Shown: in pieces, positions 51,985 to 58,640 of the stretch
Position numbering within the stretch: the stretch's first letter is position 1
Layout: each line of letters begins with the position of its first letter
Assembly: GCA_963575745.1 (NCBI GenBank)
Contig: CAUYUJ010005772.1
Location: 1-58,640 of the forward strand
DNA length: 58,640 bases
From: Prorocentrum cordatum
Taxonomy: Eukaryota; Sar; Dinophyceae; Prorocentrales; Prorocentraceae
Direction: 5' to 3'
Notes under the pieces: generated by a model
Told to the model about the DNA's origin: nothing
Database searches by the model: none
The model's input: the letters and a program-made list of their open reading frames with translations, nothing else
Made by a program: the position numbers and the translations under genes

Positions 51985-53546
51985 CTGCAGTATGCTAGAG
52001 AGGAGGAGGAGGAGGAGGAGGAGGAGGGAGAAGGAGGAGGAGGAGGAGGAGATGGAGGACCAATGTAAACCCAAGACTCATCAATGATGCTGCAATGGAC
52101 TGCCATTTCTGGGACGTCAACCATGAGAGTGCTTTAAACTGCTACAAACTCTTAAGACGAGTGTGCGCGGCGCTAGAGCGAGAACCACATCTTGAAAACG
52201 TGCCACCCTCCATCCGTGGAACTCTTGCAAATGTTTAAGACGAGGACTGTGCGCGGCGCTCAGGCGAGAGCCACGTTTTGAAAACGGGCCGCCCTCCATC
52301 CGTAAAACTCTTGCGTTTTTTTTGAAGCGAATGTGCGCGGCGCTAAGGCGAGAACAACATTGTGAAAACGGACCGCCCTCCATCCGTGAAGCTCTTGCAC
52401 ATATCAAGCTCCAAGATCATGAATTGCCAGGAAGTCTCAGGCGAAACGCCCGGCCCACCCTTTCGACCGCCCTCGGGGTGCGACAGGGAGAAGTAATACA
52501 TAAACCTTGGAGGAGGAGGAGGAGGAGGAGGAGGAGGAGGAGGAGGAGGGGGAGGGGGAGGGGGAGGAGGAAGAGGAGGAGGAGGGGGAGGAAAAGAAGA
52601 AGGCCTGCGACGTGTCTGGCAGGGACAACCCCAATACCCCGTCGAAGCTGAATACAACGAACGGCATCTTGGTCTCGGAGGTCATGGCAATGAAGGATCC
52701 AGGGTAGCAAACGGTGCCGAGGCAGACCTGATCCTCGAAGCAATTGCCCCAGATCTGCCCAGTGCCGAAAGTGGTGGTCAGATTGGCCTCCTGCCTGTCT
52801 TCCCTGCAGGAGATACGGCGTGCGCCAGGTGATGCTGCCAGGTTGTAGCGGCTATGAATTAAGCACGCCTCGCTTTTGCAGTCACTTGCTGGTACCACGA
52901 CGTTTCCGCTGCCAGAATCAAAAACGACCTGGAACGACTGCTTGGGGGTGCCGATCTCGACGGTGCCGAAATAAGCTGCCTTGTGCATAACCCTTGTGCG
53001 AGCATGCCCTCGGAGGTCGACGCGGGCGCCAGTCAAGAAATGATCTTTGAAGTGGCCCTTGAAATGGCCGTAGCCCCGGTCACTGTCCACCTCCTCGATG
53101 GTCTCCTTGATGGCTTCCTCCTCCTCCTCCTCCTCCTCCTCCTCCTCCTCCTCCTCCCCCTCCTCCTCCTCCTCCTCCTCCTCCTCCTCCTCCTCCTCCT
53201 CCTCCTCCTCGATGGTCTCCTTGATGGCCTCCTTGATTGTCCTCTTGTGCAGCTGCACCGACGTCGCCACCTTCGCGGCGTCGCCGCGCGCGGGAAGGTC
53301 GAGAGGCAGCACGCAGAGAGCCCACGCGCCCAGCGCCACCCGGCGGAGCCAAGGGCTCCCAACTCGGCGCTTCGCGCTTCGCGCTGCGCGAAGCGCGAAT
53401 AACTTCGCGCTCTCGTGCCGCCCCCCCAAAGGGAGAAGAGGAGGACGAGGAGGAGGGGCAGAAGGAACGAGGGCCGCGAAGCGCGAAGCGCGACGAACTT
53501 CGCGCCCTCGTGGGAGCCCTTGCGGAGCGGGGACAGCATCGGCCAC
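51283..53546 (-). CDS. Pepsin-family aspartic protease
   Basis: Two exons (53546-52605 and 51984-51283) give up to 547 aa of an A1-family endopeptidase. A hydrophobic stretch (RVALGAWALCVLPLDLPARG) suggests a signal peptide. An acidic propeptide with a poly-Glu tract and RGYGHFKGHFKDHFLTGARV follow. The catalytic core begins AAYFGTVEIGTPKQSFQVVF. The first catalytic motif is DSGSGNVVVP (DSG, allowed), the second is AVDTGSSCLAGP. The flap region is TTFGTGQIWGNCFEDQV. Cys pairs and the C-terminal FIFGIPFLQKFYTVYDGV are typical. The true start is uncertain, because 53520-53342 is an inverted repeat that may not be coding. A secreted or endomembrane location is inferred. Confidence 0.88.
51985..52604 (-). 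mobile_element. Composite element forming the protease intron (family F, copy c)
   Basis: This 620-base intron runs GCCTTC...CTGCAG, a GC-AG intron. It starts with a (TCC)n-rich tract, then TTCTCCCTGTCGCACCCCGA and GGCCGGGCGTTTCGCC. Four tandem units (52410-52130), GATGAGTCTTGGGTTTACAT and a second (TCC)n follow. The order is that of copies a, b and d. The exons join in frame (DTSQ then GLHF), so the intron is the element. Confidence 0.85.
52605..53546 (-). CDS. Aspartic protease exon 1
   Basis: Up to 314 codons ending FSFDGVLGLSLPDTSQ at donor CAG|GCCTTC. No GT is available nearby, so a GC donor is the only reading that keeps the fold. It includes the propeptide and the first catalytic Asp. 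Confidence 0.82.
53093..53228. repeat. (TCC)n array inside coding DNA with flanking 20-base duplication
   Basis: CTCGATGGTCTCCTTGATGGC occurs on both sides of a TCC array of about 95 bases. In the protease frame this is IKETIEE, roughly 30 Glu with one Gly, then IKETIEE again. The length keeps the frame. Confidence 0.92.
53342..53519. repeat. Inverted repeat at the protease 5' region
   Basis: GGGCTCCCA at one end and TGGGAGCCC at the other, each next to GAAGCGCGAAGCGCG and AACTTCGCGC. GAGGAC-rich DNA lies between. Related to the short repeat at 6827-6882. It may be a small mobile element inside or just before the first exon. Confidence 0.65.
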
Positions 53547-53599
53547 GCCCTCGATGGAAAGATCGGGCAGGCAGAGTGTAAAGAGTGTGTGTGTGTGAT

Positions 53600-54740
53600 C
53601 AACGTGCTGACTATCGGCGGCGCCCCCCGACCAGGATGTGTCAGACGAGCGCAGGGCCCTGAGCCACGATAGCCATACAGGAAGACGCGGAGGGAGAGGA
53701 GCAGGAGCGATGAGGAGTGGGACGAGGGCTGGGCGGAGGATGAGGAGGAGAGGTACTCAGAGGAGGAGTGAGACGATGAGAAGGCGGAGGAGGATGAGGA
53801 GAAGCGAAAGGCACATCAACAACACTTACGAACCATAGTTCTGGATTCTGCCTGTCTGGGTGGTGGCTTTGAACGCCTGAAAGCTTTGAGTATTTGGCGG
53901 ACTGCGGTGGCCCTGCGTCAAGCATTGGGAGCGCCTTCCAGCAGCCTCGCTGGGGGATGCCTCTGGCTCAAAAAGGGATGGGAATTAGTAGGGAAGGGCC
54001 CTCGACCGCACTCCAGGAGTACCAATCCCAAGCTGAAATCATGAGGACCGAACCGTGAGGTCACAGCGCTGGCAAATCTTATATGGGCTCTGCTGCAGCT
54101 CAGCGACAGCCTCCGGGCTTTGAGAGGAGGGGGCTAGGAGCGGGAAGGACGAAGACGAAGGGGACTCGGCGGATGAGAGGTCCAACAACATCGAGGCGGC
54201 AAGCCGAATCAGATTGGAATGTGCGCCAGATCGAGCTGCATCTGTGCTGGGTCGAAATCGAATCGGATCGGCTGCGCTAGGACATACACCAATGCCATGC
54301 AGCATTGGGCCGCATCGGATCGTCGCGATATCGGAGTCGACTCAGACTGGGCCAGCCGGAATCGCCGTAGGATCGGATCGATCTGACTACTTACAACACC
54401 ACCCAAACCCAACCCGACCCGAGTTTCGCCCGAATTTCGGGTTGGGGGGGGTACGGGCTTCATATGTGTTTTTTCATTCCATGTTCCCCGACCCCCCCCC
54501 CGAAAATGGAGGGCAAATCGGGGCCTTCGGGATGGGTTGGGGTGGTGTGGTGGGCGGTGACGATCAGGTCACTGTGAAGCGCGCTGATCCTGGCGGCCTG
54601 CCGCAGGAGGCGCCCGACAGGCGCCTGGACCCGTGAAGAGGATCGGCGAACGACCGTCGCCTGCTCTGCAGGGCGGAGTCGGGACCGGGGACCCCCTCCC
54701 CGCGAGCTCCAGAGCGCCACTGCTGACCAGGCCTCCACTT
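53600..54740. other. No gene recognised
   Basis: GGA/GAT-rich at 53680-53800; GAATCGGATCGG-style short repeats at 54200-54390. No conserved domain in any frame. Confidence 0.5.
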
Positions 54741-54828
54741 CAGGGAACAGGCCACGGCGGACCCAGCCAGCGCACGGGGCGCCCGCGGGGCGCCCGCGAC
54801 CGACGCCGGGCGCCCGCGAGGCGCCCAG

Positions 54829-54876
54829 GACCGGCCACCAGCCAGGCACCAGCTGGTGCCTGGCTGGTGGCCGGTC
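54829..54876. repeat. Perfect 48-base palindrome
   Basis: Left arm GACCGGCCACCAGCCAGGCA plus CCAG, followed without spacer by its exact complement, centred on AGCT at 54851-54854. Could extrude as a cruciform. Confidence 0.97.
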
Positions 54877-54885
54877 AGCCAGGCA

Positions 54886-54921
54886 CCCGCTGGGATTTCG
54901 CCTGGGCGAAATCCCAGCGGG
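54886..54921. repeat. Perfect hairpin, 17-base arms, 2-base loop
   Basis: Left arm CCCGCTGGGATTTCGCC, loop TG, right arm GGCGAAATCCCAGCGGG. Ten bases after the previous palindrome. Confidence 0.97.
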
Positions 54922-55309
54922 CCCACCCCGGGCGCCACAGGGCGCCCGCGGCCACGGCCAGCCACCGGCCAGGCACCGAGCGAGACCCGGGCGGACCCCA
55001 TCCAGCGCACGTGGCGCCCACGAGGCACCCACGCCCGACTGGAAGCCACTGGGCACCGGGCGACGCCTCCGCGGACCCGAGCCATTCCCCAGGTGACCCG
55101 AGCAAGAACCCCCTGAGTGCAAGCACTGCTCGGGCACCACAGGCTGCTCCGCATGCCTTACAGATCCACCGCGTGCAGTTTGGGGCCCCCGCTGGCGAAC
55201 ACTGCTACACTAGACTGGCCCGGGTCGGTTCGTCGAGGGTCATTGCCTCCGCTGGGAGGGATGAAGCAGAAGCGCATATAGACATGAACACCGCCTCCTC
55301 TCTCTCCCA

Positions 55310-55352
55310 CTCTTTCTTCTTTATCTCTCTCTCTCTCTCTCTCTCTTTCTCA
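55310..55352. repeat. (TC)n microsatellite
   Basis: CTCTCTCT tract of about 30 bases within pyrimidine-rich DNA. Confidence 0.9.
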
Positions 55353-55493
55353 CTCTTCTTTGTCCACGAGGCGCAGCTTCTGGGTGACAACAGGAGGGCC
55401 AAAGCACTCTGAGCCGTGACTTGCCGTGCGGGGCCCGAGAGCTTGGGAGCAAAGGGCAGCTCCACGTAGTCTCGTCTACAGGGCCAGCGTTGG

Positions 55494-55640
55494 GTCGGGC
55501 ATGTCCTCCTGCAGGCGGATCTTGGGCGACAAATGAAAAATAGTCAAACATGACCCCAACAAACTTTTTACAAAAGTATCAGAGAAATCCTCCCCAGACT
55601 ATGTCTTGATTCTTATGGACTCTTCCTCCTGCGCAGGGAC
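55494..55640. repeat. Dispersed AT-rich repeat (family D, copy 2)
   Basis: TCGGGCATGTCCTCCTGCAG, then GAAAAATAGTCAAA and CAGACTAT, matching 8431-8585 in order. 55641-56030 has GC-rich open frames on both strands and no domain. Confidence 0.7.
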
Positions 55641-56030
55641 ATGCCCGACTGCAGGCTGGCGGCTCTCAGACACGCGCAGCACTGGTGCGCCCCGAGCGAC
55701 GGGCCTCCACGGGCCGGCCGCGCACTAAAGTTGCTCGAGGCGTGCGCGGGCCGAGGGTGGGAGGCACGAGCAGCTCCCTCGCGACTCGCCCACGGGCCAG
55801 CGCTCTCTGGCGGCGCGTGCAAAAGGGGGCATTGGGGGGGAGGGCGGAGAGGCTTCTCAGAGGCGAGCTGCTTCTCAGGAGGCGCCGGCCCCACGTCTGC
55901 AGAGAGAAGGCCCGCGCCTGCCCAGCAGCAGGGGTGCTCCTGCGGAGCCTTCCCCCCTCCCCGTACCCCCACCTGCGGGTGGCTGAGTTCTCGGACACTC
56001 GAGAGTTGTGCGCCTCAATCGGAGAAGCCA

Positions 56031-56161
56031 CGTCGGCATGAGCATGAGCGTCCGCGGGTCCGCGCGGACCACTCGGATCGGCGCCGGGCACCCTCCTCGC
56101 TGGCGCCCCAGCGCCGAGCCAGGGAACCCCCGCGCCTCCGAGAGCTCCTGCTCATGCCGAC
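56031..56161. mobile_element. Short inverted-repeat element, family A-like
   Basis: Ends CGTCGGCATGAGCATGAGCG and GAGCTCCTGCTCATGCCGACG are inverted. Inside are GTCCGCGCGGAC, TCGGATCGGCGCCGGG and CTGGCGCCCCAGCGCC, resembling the family A core. No GT/AG ends are obvious. 56162-56715 holds nothing recognisable. Confidence 0.55.
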
Positions 56162-56721
56162 GTCTCCCCAGACCCCCGCCATCGTGCTTTTGTTCGCAAC
56201 GTCGACCCCCAGAGGACAGGACTTACGTTGCTCCCATTGTACTTAAGGACCAAACCCCAAAACAAAATTTCGAGCACCCAGAAGAGTATCGAAGCATTGT
56301 CGAACGAGTATCGCCTCCCAGGGCCCGACACATAAACACCATCAAGTTTCGGTACTTTCTTGGTGCTCGAAATCCTGTCTGGTGATCAAGGCTAAATTAG
56401 GTTGGAACATCATAAGCTCCGACCCCCTCCCCGGGACCAGCTTCTCACCCCGAGTCGTTCTTCTGACGGTCCCAGGGCCGGGTGAGGAGGGCGCCGGGAG
56501 GCCGAAAAGAACGAAACACCTCCCGTCGTGTTTTTTTTCACAGCGCGAGGGTCTGGGTCCTCCTCGACCCGAGCGAGGGAGCACGCGGGCCGGCCGAGCA
56601 CACGAGAGCCCATCGAGCTGGTGCGGCAGCCCGAGGGCCTGGACAGCGGCTCCGCCGCCGCTCGCCCCCAGGAGGGGCCGACGGCAAGCGGCTTCTTCTA
56701 GCCGAGGGCGTCTAGGTATCG

Positions 56722-57835
56722 GGGGCGGCGGAGGGGGAGGAGGAGGAGGAGGAGGAGGAGGAGAAGGAGGAGGAGAGGAGGAGGAGGAGGAGGAGGAGGA
56801 AGGAGAAAAGGAGGAGGAGGAGGAGAGGAGGAGGAGAAGAGGAGAGGAGGAGGAGGAGGAGGAGGAGGTGGAGGAGGGGGGGAGGAAGGGGGAAAGAAGA
56901 GGAGAAGGGGGAAGGACGCGAGGAGGAGGAGGAGGAGGCGGAGGAGGAGGATGTGAGGAGGAGGAGGAGGAGGAGGGGGGAGGAGGAGGAGGAGGAAGGA
57001 GGAGGAAGCGGAGGGGAGGAGAGAGGAGGAGGAGGAGGAGGAGGCGGAGGAGGAGGAGGAGGAGGAGGAGGAGGAGAGGGAGGAGAGGAGGAGGAGAGGA
57101 GGAGGAGGAGGTGGAGGAGAGAAGGAGGAGGAGAGGAAGAGGAGAAGGATGGGGGAAGATGGGGAGGAGGAGGATGAGGAGGAGGAGGAGGAGGAGTGAG
57201 GGTGAAGAGGAGAAGGATGGGGGAAGTAGGAAGATGGGGAGGAGGAGATGAGAGGAGGAGGAGAGGAATGAAGAGGAGGGGAGGAGGAGAGGAGAGAGGA
57301 GGAGCAGGAGGAGAGGAGGAGCGAGGAGAGGGAGGATGAGGAGGAGGAAGAGGAGGAGAGGGGGAGGAGGAGGAGGAGGAGGAGAGGAGGAGGAGAGGAG
57401 GAGGAGGAGGAGGAGGGGAGGAGGCGGAGGAGGAGGAGGAGGAGGAGGAGAGGAGGAGGAGGGAGGAGCAGGAGGATGATGATGATGATTGATGATGAGA
57501 GGGAGGAGGAGGAGGAGGAGGAAGAGGAGAAGGATGGGGAGCGGATGGGGAGGGGAGGAGGAGGGGGGGAGGAGGAGGAGGAGGAGGAGGAGGGAGGAGG
57601 AGGAGGAGGAGGTAGGAGGAGGAGGAGGATGGAGGAGGGTGAAGAGGAGGCAGGATGAAGAGGAGGTGGAGGAGGAGGAGGGCGAGGAGAGGACGGAGGA
57701 GAGGACGGAGGAGACGGAGGAGGAGGAGGGAAGGAGGGGGAGGAGGGGGAGGAGGAGGAGGAGGAGGAGGAGGAGGAGGAGGAGGACGAGGAGGAGGAGG
57801 AGGAGGAGGAGATGGAGGAGGAGGAGATGGAAGAA
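56722..57835. repeat. 1.1 kb (GGA)n array
   Basis: GGA triplets with frequent AGA, GAT and GGG interruptions. It is the longest array of its type in the window and is directly followed by a minus-strand composite element. Confidence 0.97.
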
Positions 57836-58640
57836 GACCAATGCAAACCCAAGAGTCACCAACGATGTCGGAATCAACTCTTCCAAGCTCCCTCTTCATA
57901 GGCGCCTACAACGGTTCATCTCCATTGAGGGAACTGCCGCGTTGGCAGACAGCCGTTTGAAAACCCTGGAGCATGCCAAAACATTGTTCTCGGGATTTCA
58001 ACGCCACGGATCAACCTGACTGTTGCGTGTTGACGATCCTGAATCGTGCCATAGCGCTATTCTTAGGAATTCAACACCGCGAATGAACGTAACTGTTGCG
58101 CCCCCACAATCCTGAATCTTTCCAACACGAAATTCCTGGTACGTAATTACTCTGATCATGGAACTCCGTGAAACTCTTGCAATTTGTATTAACGAATGCG
58201 TGCGGCGCTAAGGCGGGAGCCACATATTGAAAAGGAATCTCCTTCAACGCGTGAAACTCTTGCAAATTGTGAAAAAGAATGCGCGCGGCGCTAAAGCGAC
58301 AACCACATTTTGAAAACGGGCTCCACTCAATCCGTGAAGCTCGTGCAAATACTGAAAAGGAGCGCGCTCGGCGCTAAGGCGTGGGCCACAGTTTGAAAAC
58401 AACCCGCCCTCCATGTGTGAAGCTGTTGCCATTTTTGACGCTTCAGGGTCATAAGTGGTAGGGAAGTCTACGGCGAAACGCCCGGCCCGCCATACAAATT
58501 GGCCTCGGGGTGCGACAGGGGGAAATCATTTATAAGGAAAAGGAATGGAGGACGAGAAAGAGAAGAAAGAGGAGAAGGAAGGAGGAGGGGGGAGGAGGAG
58601 GAGGAGGAGGAGGAGGAGGAGGAGGAGGAGGAGGAGGAGG
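57836..58640 (-). mobile_element. Composite element (family F, copy d, runs off the window)
   Basis: In plus-strand order: AGACCAATGCAAACCCAAGAG, CCAAGCTCCCTCTTCATAGG, AACTGTTGCGCC segments, four tandem units (58150-58435), CGAAACGCCCGGCCCGCC, GGGGTGCGACAGGGGGAAAT, then (GGA)n from 58555 to the end. This is the reverse complement of copy b in the same order. Confidence 0.82.

Larger units (their letters stand above)
54750..55090. repeat. Direct repeat of about 235-base period with GGCGCCC blocks
   Basis: GGACCCAGCCAGCGCACGGGG near 54760 and GGACCCCATCCAGCGCACGTG near 54994 start similar segments rich in GCGCCCGCG and CCAGGCACC. The unit also holds two perfect hairpins. Confidence 0.7.

Noticed and set aside
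56342-57899. Frames of 384-514 codons rich in Leu, Ser and Pro
   Set aside because: Translations of the 1.1 kb (GGA)n array.

Overview
The window is nuclear DNA of a dinoflagellate. The best evidence is three copies of the dinoflagellate spliced-leader (SL) sequence embedded in genomic DNA (18908-18929 +, exact; 31967-31988 -, one mismatch; 38240-38261 -, two mismatches). Each sits at the 5' end of a retroelement. GC-rich DNA, sparse intron-split genes, GC-AG introns, inverted-repeat elements that carry splice signals and huge microsatellites agree with this. Species cannot be fixed from the sequence.

Four genes can be supported. (1) A voltage-gated cation channel on the minus strand (about 5210 to 56, open at both ends) has a WWE domain in the same exon as segment S1. 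(2) A complete AAR2 gene (U5 snRNP assembly factor; minus, 13311-11557) has three exons with matching phases. (3) An unknown plus-strand gene (16245-17801) contains a tandemly duplicated exon-plus-intron unit. (4) A pepsin-family aspartic protease (minus, 53546-51283) has two exons joined across a GC-AG intron.

The middle (18.9-38.3 kb) holds three decayed LINE-type retroelements. E1 (+, 18.9-25.8 kb) has ORF1, endonuclease, reverse transcriptase and RNase H-like parts. E2 (-, 31.99 to about 26 kb) keeps ORF1 and an RNase H remnant but no visible reverse transcriptase. E3 (-, 38.26-32.3 kb) has all parts but is broken by an AT-rich insertion. E1 and E2 point at each other. E1 and the unknown gene 3 share a similar stretch of about 45 bases downstream of their stops.

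Most of the rest is repetitive: (TCC)n/(GGA)n arrays, two long (GT)n tracts, minisatellites, a 91-base satellite, and several short dispersed families. The most interesting layer is the introns. One inverted-repeat family (copies near 4.1, 5.3, 8.9, 9.4 and 56.1 kb) forms an entire intron of the channel gene. The two AAR2 introns share a block of about 100 bases ending at a splice acceptor. A microsatellite-bounded composite element forms the whole protease intron and recurs at three other loci. Together these suggest several independent intron-forming element families active in one genome.
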